Origin: Salinihabitans flavidus
GTDB lineage: Bacteria; Pseudomonadota; Alphaproteobacteria; Rhodobacterales; Rhodobacteraceae
Assembly: GCF_900110425.1 (NCBI RefSeq)
Contig: NZ_FODS01000022.1
Location: 1 to 53,960 of the forward strand
DNA: 53,960 nt
Reading direction: 5' to 3'
The notes under the pieces were generated by a model that saw only the letters and a list, made by a program, of their open reading frames with translations, was not told the DNA's origin and made no database searches. The stretch's first letter is position 1. Every line of letters begins with the position of its first letter. The position numbers and the translations under genes were made by a program. Positions 30,761 through 41,193 of this stretch are shown here, in pieces.

Positions 30761-31054
30761 ATGATCACCGAGATCGTCACATTCGCCCTGCGCCCCGGCA
30801 CCACGCGCCAGCGGGCGCTGGAGCTTTTCGAAAAGACTGTGCCGCGCTGGCGGGCGAACACGGCGCTTGTGCGCAAATATTACCTGTTCGACGGTGTGCA
30901 GGGGCGGGGCGGCGGCGTCTATCTCTGGTCCACGCTGGAGGATGCCAAAGCCGCCCACGACACAGCTTGGTGCGATCAGGCGGAGGCGCTCTACGGCGAC
31001 CGGCCGCGCTTTGAATATTTCGAAACCCCGCTCATCGTGGACAACACCGACTGA
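30761..31054 (+). CDS. Small ABM-like (dimeric alpha-beta barrel) protein
   Basis: A 97-residue protein with the pattern of monooxygenase-like dimeric ferredoxin-fold proteins (YdhR/ABM type): MITEIVTFALRPGTT, a helix with ALELFEKTVPRW, KYYLFDG, GGGVYLWSTLEDAKAAHD and a final strand FEYFETPLIVD. The ATG at 30761 is chosen because the fold starts there. The reaction is unknown; many such proteins bind heme or small aromatic compounds, others have no known activity. Confidence 0.72.
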   Translation: MITEIVTFALRPGTTRQRALELFEKTVPRWRANTALVRKYYLFDGVQGRGGGVYLWSTLEDAKAAHDTAWCDQAEALYGDRPRFEYFETPLIVDNTD

Positions 31055-31091
31055 GGGCCGTGCGCCGAGGGCATTTTCGGGACGAAATTGA

Positions 31092-33251
<2,160 letters not shown>

Positions 33252-33284
33252 TCCGCGCGGTTTGTCTGGTCGCGGTCGGCGCGA

Positions 33285-33629
33285 TCAGTCGTGCGCCCCG
33301 AGACTGTCGCGCGGCGCCTCGGCACGCTCATGCATCCCGTAGTCGCGCAGCACATGCGCGACGCGAAGCCGGTAGTCTTCGAAAATCCCGCCCCTGCCTC
33401 TCGCCTGCGCCACGCGATGTTCGGCAAGTCTGCGCCACGCCTGCACAGCCTCCTCGTCACGAAAGAACGAGATCGACAAGAGCTTTTCGGGATCGGTCAA
33501 GCTCTGAAACCGCTCGACAGAGATGAACCCGTCCACCTCTTGAAGATGCTGGCGAAGCTCTGCTGCAAGATCGAGGTATTCGGGCCTGCGACCCTCGCGC
33601 ACGCGTACTTCGAAGATGATTGCGATCAT
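33285..33629 (-). CDS. Antibiotic-biosynthesis-monooxygenase (ABM) domain protein
   Basis: A 114-residue dimeric ferredoxin-fold protein beginning MIAIIFEVRVREGRRPEYLDLAAEL. The strands around GFISVERFQS and ISFFRDEEAVQAWR are typical of ABM proteins. The ATG at 33629 is preceded by GGGAGGACAG. Function unknown; related proteins act in heme or quinone metabolism. It is divergent from the LysR gene that starts 220 bases away, and may be its target. Confidence 0.82.
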   Translation of the reverse strand: MIAIIFEVRVREGRRPEYLDLAAELRQHLQEVDGFISVERFQSLTDPEKLLSISFFRDEEAVQAWRRLAEHRVAQARGRGGIFEDYRLRVAHVLRDYGMHERAEAPRDSLGAHD

Positions 33630-33848
33630 GTCTGTCCTCCCTGACTTGATATGCGTGGCGGCCCCCTTCGGATACAAGGAAATTCATCACTTTCGAACAC
33701 CTGTCTGCCTCCGTCCGGGGCGCGCGCGCCGTTTCCCTGCCGCAAACGATGCGAGACAAAACCCGAATATTGTCCGCCCCTTGCCGCTATCCTGCCTGAT
33801 TTCGACCTCATACCAATCCCTGACGAATGGAATGCAAAGGGTCACCAA

Positions 33849-34754
33849 ATGGATCGCCTGACGGAAATGGAAGCCTTTGCCACTGTGGTGGATCAGGGCG
33901 GCTTTACAGACGCCGCCCGCAAAATGGGAATCTCCAAGTCCGCGGTATCAAAGCATGTCTCAAGTCTGGAGGCACGGCTTGGCGCGAGATTGCTCAACCG
34001 CACCACACGGCGCGTTTCACCGACCGAGATCGGGCTGGCCTATTACGACCGCGCACGCCGCGTGCTCAACGACGCCGGAGAGGCCGATGCGCTTGTGACC
34101 TCAATGCAGTCCGCCCCCTCGGGACTATTGCGGATCAGCGTGGCCACGGATTTCGGGGTCAACCATCTGAGCCCGGTTCTGGGCAATTTCCTCGCCGAGT
34201 TTCCCGACATCACAGTGAACATGGTGCTCAACAACCGCTTCGTGGAATTGATCTCCGAAGGCTTCGACATGGCCATTCGCATCGGCGAGTTGGAAGACAG
34301 CACCCTGCGCGCCCGCAAGATCGCCGAGACGCAGAAACGGATGATCGCCTCACCGGCATATTTCGAACGCTTCGGCCGTCCCGAAAAGATCGACGAACTG
34401 AATGAGCACAAGCTACTGCACTATTCCAATCAGGCGAACGGCTCGGTCTGGAAACTGACAGCCCCCTCGGGCGAGAAGCGTCAGGTGCGCACCGCCGGCT
34501 GGCTGAGTGTCAATGACGGGCAATCGCTGCTCAATGCGGCAATCGCGGGACTGGGCATCGCCTATCTGCCAAGTTTTCTCTACTCCGACGCGATGGCCAA
34601 GGGGCTGGTCGAGGATGCGATTCCCGATCTCCCGCTGGAGACGCAAGGCATCTATGCGGTTTATCCGGCAGGCCGTTTCACACAGCCCAAGGTCCGCGCC
34701 TTCATCGACTTTCTGGTTCATGCCTTTGCCGACAAGGGGTCGACCGACTGGTAA
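33849..34754 (+). CDS. LysR-family transcriptional regulator
   Basis: A 301-residue regulator with the N-terminal winged helix-turn-helix (about 1-60: MEAFATVVDQGGFTDAARKMGISKSAVSKHV) and a C-terminal ligand-binding domain with GLLRISVATDFG and LLHYSNQANG segments. The start at 33849 follows AAAGGG. LysR proteins often regulate a divergent neighbour; the ABM-domain gene is divergent here, with a 219-base shared region. The inducer is unknown. A terminator follows directly. Confidence 0.92.
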   Translation: MDRLTEMEAFATVVDQGGFTDAARKMGISKSAVSKHVSSLEARLGARLLNRTTRRVSPTEIGLAYYDRARRVLNDAGEADALVTSMQSAPSGLLRISVATDFGVNHLSPVLGNFLAEFPDITVNMVLNNRFVELISEGFDMAIRIGELEDSTLRARKIAETQKRMIASPAYFERFGRPEKIDELNEHKLLHYSNQANGSVWKLTAPSGEKRQVRTAGWLSVNDGQSLLNAAIAGLGIAYLPSFLYSDAMAKGLVEDAIPDLPLETQGIYAVYPAGRFTQPKVRAFIDFLVHAFADKGSTDW

Positions 34755-34787
34755 TTCTCCCTCGCGCTTTTACCCAAGGCGCACCTT

Positions 34788-34822
34788 GCCCGGGCCACCT
34801 GTGGTCCGGGCCTTCTTTTTTT
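34788..34822 (+). terminator. Rho-independent terminator after the LysR gene
   Basis: Arms gcccgggcca (34788-34797) and tggtccgggc (34802-34811), with one G-U pair and a 4-base loop, are followed by cttcttttttt. This strong terminator also lies close to the 3' end of the convergent OmpA-like gene. Confidence 0.88.
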
Positions 34823-34836
34823 CGGCCGCCCCGATC

Positions 34837-35805
34837 CTAGCCATCCGGCAAAAGCACGGCCTCCACCCTGCGGTTCGCGTTCTTGCCCGCCTCCGTCAGA
34901 TTGGTCGCCGCGGGCGCGAGCCACGCGATGCCGTGTGCCTCGATCCGCGCTGCCGGAATCCCGTACAGATCCACCAGCCGATTCAGAACCGCCTCGGCCC
35001 GCCGGCGCGACAGGGCAAGATTGTTATCCAAACCTCCCAGCGTATCGGTATGGCCTACAAGCGCGACCCGATAGCCCGGGTTCTCGTTGAGAAACGTCGC
35101 CAGCGCATCCAGCGAGTCGAACGTCCCACCGCCGAGCGCCGAGGCTCCGGTTTCGAAGACAAGATCACCCAGAACCACATGCCCCCGATCAATCAACGCC
35201 TCCGCAAGTGATAGCGCCCCCGGTGTCTGCGATCCGGTCACGGGCGGTTTCTGACTGTCATCCGGCACAGCCGCTGCGCCGCTCCCTGCTTCGTTCCGCG
35301 AGTTCACGGATGTGGGGTCTACGTGAATGACCTGAATCAGCGCCTCGCCCCCGGTGCGGCTCACCAGCAGGCTGAGCGCCTCGATCCCGGGCCCATCAGG
35401 GCGGCTCGCCGAAAGGAATCGAAAATCGGCCAGATCCACGAACATGCGCGGCGGGGCCACCACTTCGGTGGCGAACCGGAAATCGAAACCGCCGCAGCCC
35501 TCGGTCTGACAGTCGAGCAGTACCTCCCAGCCTGCGGCGACGATCTGCTCCCGCAGCGCGGCCATGATCTGCCGGGTCGACACCGTGCCCTGCTCCACGC
35601 GCCAGACCTGACGAGATGTCTGCCCCTCCACGCTGCGCGACGGAACCGCCCCGGTCTCATCGGCCGGTCCAAGCGGCAGCGCATAGCCGCCGCTCTCGTC
35701 GATCTCCTCATGGGCCAGCCGCGCCCTGGGCGGCAGGTCGAGCGGTAGCGCCGTCGCGATCTCCGGCCAGAACAGCGCCGCGGCTATGACAAACCGCCGG
35801 ATCAT
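34837..35805 (-). CDS. OmpA-like periplasmic/outer-membrane protein
   Basis: A 322-residue secreted protein. A signal peptide (about residues 1-19, ending at ATA-LP) is followed by a unique N-terminal domain and, from about residue 205, an OmpA C-terminal domain with VALVGHTDTLGGLDNNLALSRRRAEAV, the peptidoglycan-binding signature. It may anchor the envelope to the cell wall. The start overlaps the stop of the AhpD-like gene by 4 bases. The unique domain (TEGCGGFDFRFATEV) is not recognised. Confidence 0.87.
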   Translation of the reverse strand: MIRRFVIAAALFWPEIATALPLDLPPRARLAHEEIDESGGYALPLGPADETGAVPSRSVEGQTSRQVWRVEQGTVSTRQIMAALREQIVAAGWEVLLDCQTEGCGGFDFRFATEVVAPPRMFVDLADFRFLSASRPDGPGIEALSLLVSRTGGEALIQVIHVDPTSVNSRNEAGSGAAAVPDDSQKPPVTGSQTPGALSLAEALIDRGHVVLGDLVFETGASALGGGTFDSLDALATFLNENPGYRVALVGHTDTLGGLDNNLALSRRRAEAVLNRLVDLYGIPAARIEAHGIAWLAPAATNLTEAGKNANRRVEAVLLPDG

Positions 35806-36374
35806 CGGGCCTGTGCGTGATACTCTTCGTTCGGGCGCATCCCGGTGGCGCTGGCCACGCGGTTGGTCATGTTGAAAAACCCCGCCACGTTGGCGATGTC
35901 CCAGATGTCGCGGTCACTGAACCCGGCATTGCGCAGCGCCTGCCGGTCCGCCTCCACGATCTCGGAACTGGCCCTGGTGATCTTCTCTGCAAAGGACAGC
36001 ATGGCGTGTTCTTTCGCGTCGAGAGCGGCAAAGCGCCAGTTCATCACCATCGCCTCGCCCAGTTCCGGCTTTCCCGAAAGTTGCCGCACCGCCGCGCCAT
36101 GCGCAACCTGGCAATACCAGCAGCGGTTGGCCGAGCTGACGACCACCGCGATCATTTCCCGTTCCAGCTTGCTCAGACCGCTATCGGCGAGCATCAAGTC
36201 GTTATACATCCCAGTAAAGGCATTGAGCTTGTCAACATCGAAGGCATACGCCTTGAGGACATTCGGCACGAGGCCCAGTTTCTCCTGACAAATGTCGAAA
36301 TATTTCTGCGTCGCCTCGGGCAGCGGGTCCGCCATCGGCAGATCGAGCGCGGTGGGCCGGTCGGATTGAGTCAT
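35802..36374 (-). CDS. AhpD-like peroxidase-related protein (carboxymuconolactone decarboxylase fold)
   Basis: A 190-residue helical protein of the AhpD/CMD family. The redox motif is CWYCQVAHG with Cys85, Cys88 and His92, as in alkylhydroperoxidases. The rest (AYAFDVDKLNAFTGMYNDLML and GFFNMTNRVASATGM) fits the group called peroxidase-related enzymes. It probably has thiol-dependent peroxidase activity, although the electron donor is unknown. It overlaps the downstream OmpA-like gene by 4 bases and follows a GNAT gene by 15. Confidence 0.88.
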   Translation of the reverse strand: MTQSDRPTALDLPMADPLPEATQKYFDICQEKLGLVPNVLKAYAFDVDKLNAFTGMYNDLMLADSGLSKLEREMIAVVVSSANRCWYCQVAHGAAVRQLSGKPELGEAMVMNWRFAALDAKEHAMLSFAEKITRASSEIVEADRQALRNAGFSDRDIWDIANVAGFFNMTNRVASATGMRPNEEYHAQAR

Positions 36375-36389
36375 GAAAGCGCCTTCGTC

Positions 36390-37115
36390 TCAGGTTTTCT
36401 GTCTGTAGTGATACTGTCCCACAAGCGTCATGCCGAGGGAAGCATAGAGCGCATTGGCGCCTTCGTTGTCCCGTGTGCAGACCACCGAAAGCGTATGCCC
36501 CCCCTCCTCCAGCGTCCAGAATGCGGCGCGCTGCATCATCCAGCGGGCCAGCCCCTCGCGTCGCTGAAACGGAAGGATTTCCAGCGCGTGAACCATCGCG
36601 ATCCCGTCATACATCGCCACGAAACCCGCGCCCGCCGGGCTGTCGCGCCAACGGCTGACGAACCCCGTCTTGGGCTCGCAGGCCCGGTGCATCACGGCCA
36701 CCCGCCCGGGCCCGATGCCGCCATCGGCCCAGATCTCCTCCATGATCCGAAGCGGCTCCCACGCCGGAATGGCAACCGTGCGCGGCGGGCGCTTGGTGGC
36801 GATCGCCTCGGCCGGGGCGGCATACATGTTCACCGGGTCCAACACCCTGTAGCCCAGCCTGTCCAGCAGTGTGTCGAGCGCCTCGTCCCCCTCGCGGATC
36901 ATGAATAACGGCACCTGCCCCAGCGACCGCATGGCATCTTCGGCGGGGGGGATATCCCCCGGCTCTGCCGGTCCGCGCGCCACGGCGGCGGACACACGCT
37001 TGCCGCCGCCCTGACCTTCATGAATGAAGAACGGCCCCTGCCGGCTGCGCCCCGCGGACGGCCAGGTTTCCTCGATCACCTCGTAAAGCCGGTGCGCGGT
37101 GGGCAGGCGCCTCAT
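36390..37115 (-). CDS. GNAT-family N-acetyltransferase
   Basis: A 241-residue protein whose C-terminal half (about 130-235) is a GNAT domain. The acetyl-CoA loop is seen in LPFQRREGLARWMMQRA, followed by the strand LSVVCTRDNEGANALYASLGM. The N-terminal half is less conserved and may be a degenerate second GNAT repeat. The substrate is unknown. The gene overlaps the end of the CinA-like gene by 4 bases, so the two are coupled. Confidence 0.85.
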   Translation of the reverse strand: MRRLPTAHRLYEVIEETWPSAGRSRQGPFFIHEGQGGGKRVSAAVARGPAEPGDIPPAEDAMRSLGQVPLFMIREGDEALDTLLDRLGYRVLDPVNMYAAPAEAIATKRPPRTVAIPAWEPLRIMEEIWADGGIGPGRVAVMHRACEPKTGFVSRWRDSPAGAGFVAMYDGIAMVHALEILPFQRREGLARWMMQRAAFWTLEEGGHTLSVVCTRDNEGANALYASLGMTLVGQYHYRQKT

Positions 37116-37831
37116 GCGAAGATCTCCGACAGTCGCGTCATGGCGGCATCGACGCGCGCCCCGTCACTGCCCCGGATCACCACCTGCGCGCCATGAACGC
37201 CGTCCTGCTGAAACGGGTAGGAGCCGAAGGACAGGTCGGGGAATTCCCGCGCCAGCCCAGCCAGCGGCCCGGCAATGTCTCCCTCTCCGCGCATGATGCG
37301 CAGCGACTGCGACAAGAGCGGTGCGCCCCCGCTCAGCGTCGGCAAAATGCTCGCCACCATCGCCTCGAACACCGACGGCACTCCGGCCATCACATACACG
37401 TTGCCGATGCTGAACCCCGGCGCCACCGACACCGGGTTCTCGATCAGCGTTGCCCCGTCCGGGATACGCGCCATGCGCAGACGTGCCTCGTTCAACTCGC
37501 GTCCCGTGCTGTCATAGTGCGCCTGCAACAGTGCCCGCGCATCGGCGCGCACATCGATCGGAACGCCAAAGCAGGCCGCCACGCAATCGGCGGTGATGTC
37601 ATCATGGGTCGGCCCGATCCCGCCCGAGGTGAACACGGTATCATGCACCGCTTTCAGCGCGCGCAGCGCCTCGATGATCGCCTCGCGCTCATCGGGAACA
37701 ACCCGCACCTCCCGAAGGTCGATGCCGTGCTTGGTCAACTCCCCGGCAAGATAATGCATGTTCGCATCGCGGGTCCGGCCCGAGAGGATCTCGTCCCCGA
37801 TGACCAGCATGGCGGCGGTTGGGTTGGGCAT
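37112..37831 (-). CDS. CinA-like molybdopterin-binding domain protein
   Basis: A 239-residue protein with the MoaB/Mog fold as found in the N-terminal part of CinA: AMLVIGDEILSGRTRDANMHYLAGEL and TSGGIGPTHDDITADCVA. The C-terminal deamidase domain of full CinA is absent, which is common. The ATG at 37831 has AAGGAG 6 bases upstream; an ATG 6 bases earlier overlaps that site. Members hydrolyse ADP-ribose or related nucleotides, but this one is untested. It is divergent from sfsA across 46 bases. Confidence 0.87.
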   Translation of the reverse strand: MPNPTAAMLVIGDEILSGRTRDANMHYLAGELTKHGIDLREVRVVPDEREAIIEALRALKAVHDTVFTSGGIGPTHDDITADCVAACFGVPIDVRADARALLQAHYDSTGRELNEARLRMARIPDGATLIENPVSVAPGFSIGNVYVMAGVPSVFEAMVASILPTLSGGAPLLSQSLRIMRGEGDIAGPLAGLAREFPDLSFGSYPFQQDGVHGAQVVIRGSDGARVDAAMTRLSEIFA

Positions 37832-37877
37832 CTGCATCTCCTTGCGTGCGCTATGTCGCAGGTATAGGCCCCTGCTC

Positions 37878-38582
37878 ATGCGCTTTCAAACCCCTCTGAT
37901 CCCGGCCGTGCTGATCCGCCGCTACAAAAGGTTCCTCGCGGACGTCCGGCTCGAGAGCGGCGAGGAGGTGACTGCCCATTGCGCCAACCCCGGCTCGATG
38001 ATGGGACTGGCCAACCCGGGCAGCCGAATCTGGCTGGAGCCCAACGACGACCCGAAGAAGAAACTGCGCTACGGCTGGCGGCTGGTGGAGCATGACAGCG
38101 GCCATTTCACCGGGGTGGACACATCGCTGCCGAACCGCGCGCTGAAGGCAGCGCTGGAGGCGCGCGCGCTGCCGGATCTGTCCAACTATGACCAAGTGCG
38201 GCCCGAGGTGCGCTATGGCACGAAAAGCCGGGTGGATTTCCTGCTCTCGGCGCCGGGCCGCCCTGATCTTTATCTCGAGGTCAAGAGCGTGACCCTCTCG
38301 CGCCGCCCCGGTCTGGCGGAATTTCCCGACAGCGTGACGGACCGCGGGCGCCGACACCTGCAGGAGTTGCAGACGATGGCCCGCTCTGGCCACCGCGCCA
38401 TGATGTTCTATCTCGTGCAGCGCACGGATGCGGTGCGGGTGAAGCTCGCCGGGGATATCGACCCGGCCTATACCGCCGCCTGCGATGCCGCGCGCGGGGC
38501 AGGGGTGGAGATGCTCGCCTATGGCTGCGCAATCACACCCGAATCGATCGAGATCGGCGCCCCCTTGCCCTTTGTCCCCTGA
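37878..38582 (+). CDS. sfsA: SfsA family protein (DNA/RNA nuclease SfsA homologue)
   Basis: A 234-residue protein with the family landmarks HCANPGSMMGL, VEHDSGHFTGVDTSLPNRALKAALE and the nuclease-like core SRVDFLL...LYLEVKSVTL with an E-x-K pair. The C-terminal GYGC-like AYGCAIT segment is also typical. Originally linked to sugar fermentation control, its role is poorly known. The start is the ATG at 37878. A hairpin terminator follows the stop. Confidence 0.93.
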   Translation: MRFQTPLIPAVLIRRYKRFLADVRLESGEEVTAHCANPGSMMGLANPGSRIWLEPNDDPKKKLRYGWRLVEHDSGHFTGVDTSLPNRALKAALEARALPDLSNYDQVRPEVRYGTKSRVDFLLSAPGRPDLYLEVKSVTLSRRPGLAEFPDSVTDRGRRHLQELQTMARSGHRAMMFYLVQRTDAVRVKLAGDIDPAYTAACDAARGAGVEMLAYGCAITPESIEIGAPLPFVP

Positions 38583-38602
38583 GCGATGGACAAGGACACG
38601 AG

Positions 38603-38632
38603 CGCCGGACGCCTCCGGCGGGAGTATTTTTT
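38603..38632 (+). terminator. Rho-independent terminator after sfsA
   Basis: Arms cgccgga (38603-38609) and tccggcg (38614-38620) with loop cgcc are followed by ggagtatttttt. From memory, this cctccggcgggagtattt pattern is widespread between genes in Rhodobacterales. Confidence 0.75.
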
Positions 38633-38740
38633 GAACAAAGAAAGGGCAGGTGCAAAATGCGGCAACGCGGCGCGGCCCTCTGGCCCTTTCGGTCAATAAC
38701 GCTTAAGTAAAGCACAATTTCGATGTTTTGGAGCCGTTTC

Positions 38741-39547
38741 ATGAAAAGCAAGGGGCGTCAGACCCGTGAAGGGATCAGACTCTACCAACCGGCGGATTTC
38801 GCGGGCATGCACAAGGCCGGGGAACTAGCCGCCCGGATTCTGGACGAGATTGCCGAGCATATCTTTCCCGGCCAGTCGACGGGAGAGATCGACCGCCTCA
38901 TCGAGGAAAAGATCACCGCCGCCGGTGCGAAATCGGCCACCATCGGCTATCGCGGCTATCAGCACGCAAGCTGCATCAGCGTCAATCACGTCGTCTGCCA
39001 CGGCATCCCCGGGGAGAAGACGCTCAAAGATGGCGACATCCTCAATATCGACGTGACCGTGATCGTGGACGGATGGTATGGCGACACCTCGCGCATGTAT
39101 GTCGCGGGAAAACTCACCCGCAAGGCCGAGCGTCTCATTCAGGTCACCCACGACGCGCTGATGGTCGGGATCGAGGCGGTCAGGCCCGGCAACACCTTCG
39201 GCGACATCGGTCATGCGATCCAGACCTTCGTGGAAGGCAACCGCATGTCGGTGGTGCGCGATTTCTGCGGCCACGGGCTGGGCCGGGTGTTTCATGCGCC
39301 CCCCAACGTGCTGCACTACGGTCGTCCGGGTTCCGGCGCGCGGCTGGAGGAGGGGATGTTCTTCACCATCGAGCCGATGGTGAACCTCGGCCGCCCCGAA
39401 ACCAAGGTGCTCTCCGATGACTGGACCGCCGTGACGCGGGACAAATCGCTCTCGGCGCAGTTCGAGCATTCCGTCGGCGTGACGAGCGATGGCGCGGACA
39501 TCTTCACGCTGTCCCCGGCAGGCAAGTTTCATCCGACGTTCGGCTGA
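38741..39547 (+). CDS. map: Methionine aminopeptidase type I
   Basis: Removes the initiator Met from nascent proteins; 268 residues. The metal ligands Asp104, Asp115, His178, Glu211 and Glu242 and the catalytic His87 (CHGIPG) have the same spacing as the E. coli enzyme. The ATG at 38741 is chosen because GGAG lies 8 bases upstream; an in-frame ATG at 38723 has no ribosome-binding site. A long linker before the core (GIRLYQPADFAGMHKAGELAARIL) is ordinary for the family. Confidence 0.95.
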   Translation: MKSKGRQTREGIRLYQPADFAGMHKAGELAARILDEIAEHIFPGQSTGEIDRLIEEKITAAGAKSATIGYRGYQHASCISVNHVVCHGIPGEKTLKDGDILNIDVTVIVDGWYGDTSRMYVAGKLTRKAERLIQVTHDALMVGIEAVRPGNTFGDIGHAIQTFVEGNRMSVVRDFCGHGLGRVFHAPPNVLHYGRPGSGARLEEGMFFTIEPMVNLGRPETKVLSDDWTAVTRDKSLSAQFEHSVGVTSDGADIFTLSPAGKFHPTFG

Positions 39548-39672
39548 ACGCCGTTTCCTCATGATGGATCCACCGGCGCGCGGGCGCCAAATCACAGCCC
39601 CGCGCCAGAAATCGGTTCAATCACCGGTGCGGGCAGGCTAGAACCCCGGCAACAACCAGACCGGAGTCCCCA

Positions 39673-41193
39673 ATGATCACGCCGAAACCCGTCGCCTTGT
39701 GCATTCTCGATGGCTGGGGTCTGCGTGAAGAGACCGAGGCGAACGCCCCCGCGCTCGCCGACACGCCGGTGTTCGACGCGCTGATGGCCAGCTGCCCCCA
39801 TGCCACGCTGATCACCCATGGCCCCGACGTCGGCCTGCCGAGCGGGCAGATGGGCAATTCCGAGGTTGGGCACACCAATATCGGCGCGGGCCGCGTGGTG
39901 GCGATGGATCTCGGCCAGATCGACCTCGCGATCGAGGACGGATCGTTCTTCGACAATCCCGCTCTTGCCGATTTCATCGCCCGACTGAAGAAAACGGGGG
40001 GCACCGCGCATCTGATGGGGCTGCTCTCCGACGGTGGGGTGCACGGGCATATCAACCACATCCTCGCCGCGATGCGGGTGATCAGCGGGGCAGGGGTGCC
40101 CGTGGTGCTGCACGCCATCACCGACGGCCGTGACGTGGCACCGAAGTCGGCCTTCTCCTATCTCGCGCAGCTGGAAGAGGCGGTGCCCGACTGCGCCCGT
40201 ATCGGCACCGTGACCGGCCGCTATTTCGCGATGGACCGCGACAACCGCTGGGACCGCGTGGCCGAGGCTTTCGCTGCCATGATCCAAGGGCAGGGCCTGC
40301 ATGCCGCCACCGCGCAGGCCGCCATCAGCAACGCCTACAACCGCTCTGAAACCGATGAATTCATCACCGCCACCGTGATCGGGGATTATACCGGCGTGCG
40401 GGACGGCGATGGCGTCTTCTGCCTGAACTTCCGCGCCGATCGGGCGCGTGAGATCCTCGCCGCCATCGGGCAACCGGGCTTTGACGCCTTCGACACCGGT
40501 CGCCGCCCCGATCTGGCCGCCCTGCTCGGCATGGTGGACTATTCCGCCGATCACAGCACCTACATGACAACCGCTTATCCCAAGCAGGAGATCGTGAACA
40601 CGCTGGGCGAATGGGTGGCCAGGCATGGCCTTCGGCAATACCGGCTGGCCGAGACCGAGAAATACCCGCATGTCACCTTCTTTCTCAACGGCGGCGAGGA
40701 AGCCCCCGAGGACGGAGAGGACCGTTGCATGCCTCCCTCGCCCCGGGTGGCGACCTACGACCTGCAACCGGAGATGTCCGCCCATGAGGTGACAGAGAAA
40801 TTCGTCGCCGCCATCGGTGCGGGCTACGATCTCATCGTGACCAATTACGCCAATCCCGACATGGTGGGCCACACCGGCGATCTGGCCGCGGCGATGCGCG
40901 CCTGCGAGGCGGTGGATCGCGGCCTTGGCAAGGTGAAAGAGGCGCTCGAAGCGGCGGGCGGCGCGATGATCGTTACCGCCGATCACGGCAACTGCGAAAC
41001 CATGACTGATCCCGAAACCGGCGGGCCACACACCGCGCATACCACCAACCCGGTGCCGGTGATCCTTGTTGGCGGCCCGGCGGGCGCACGCCTGCGCGGC
41101 GGGCGGCTTGCCGATCTCGCCCCCACGCTGCTCGATTTGATGGGGCTGGACAAACCCCCGGAGATGACCGGGGAAAGCCTGATCCTGAAATGA
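39673..41193 (+). CDS. gpmI: 2,3-bisphosphoglycerate-independent phosphoglycerate mutase
   Basis: A glycolytic enzyme of 506 residues that moves phosphate between C3 and C2 of glycerate using a phosphoserine intermediate and two Mn ions. The nucleophile Ser63 lies in QMGNSEVGHTNIGAGRVV, and metal ligands are in ILDGWG, DMVGHTGD and TADHGNCE. Length is standard. The last 4 bases overlap the EnvC-like gene (ATGA), making gpmI-envC-ctpA a coupled operon, an order common in alphaproteobacteria. Confidence 0.96.
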   Translation: MITPKPVALCILDGWGLREETEANAPALADTPVFDALMASCPHATLITHGPDVGLPSGQMGNSEVGHTNIGAGRVVAMDLGQIDLAIEDGSFFDNPALADFIARLKKTGGTAHLMGLLSDGGVHGHINHILAAMRVISGAGVPVVLHAITDGRDVAPKSAFSYLAQLEEAVPDCARIGTVTGRYFAMDRDNRWDRVAEAFAAMIQGQGLHAATAQAAISNAYNRSETDEFITATVIGDYTGVRDGDGVFCLNFRADRAREILAAIGQPGFDAFDTGRRPDLAALLGMVDYSADHSTYMTTAYPKQEIVNTLGEWVARHGLRQYRLAETEKYPHVTFFLNGGEEAPEDGEDRCMPPSPRVATYDLQPEMSAHEVTEKFVAAIGAGYDLIVTNYANPDMVGHTGDLAAAMRACEAVDRGLGKVKEALEAAGGAMIVTADHGNCETMTDPETGGPHTAHTTNPVPVILVGGPAGARLRGGRLADLAPTLLDLMGLDKPPEMTGESLILK

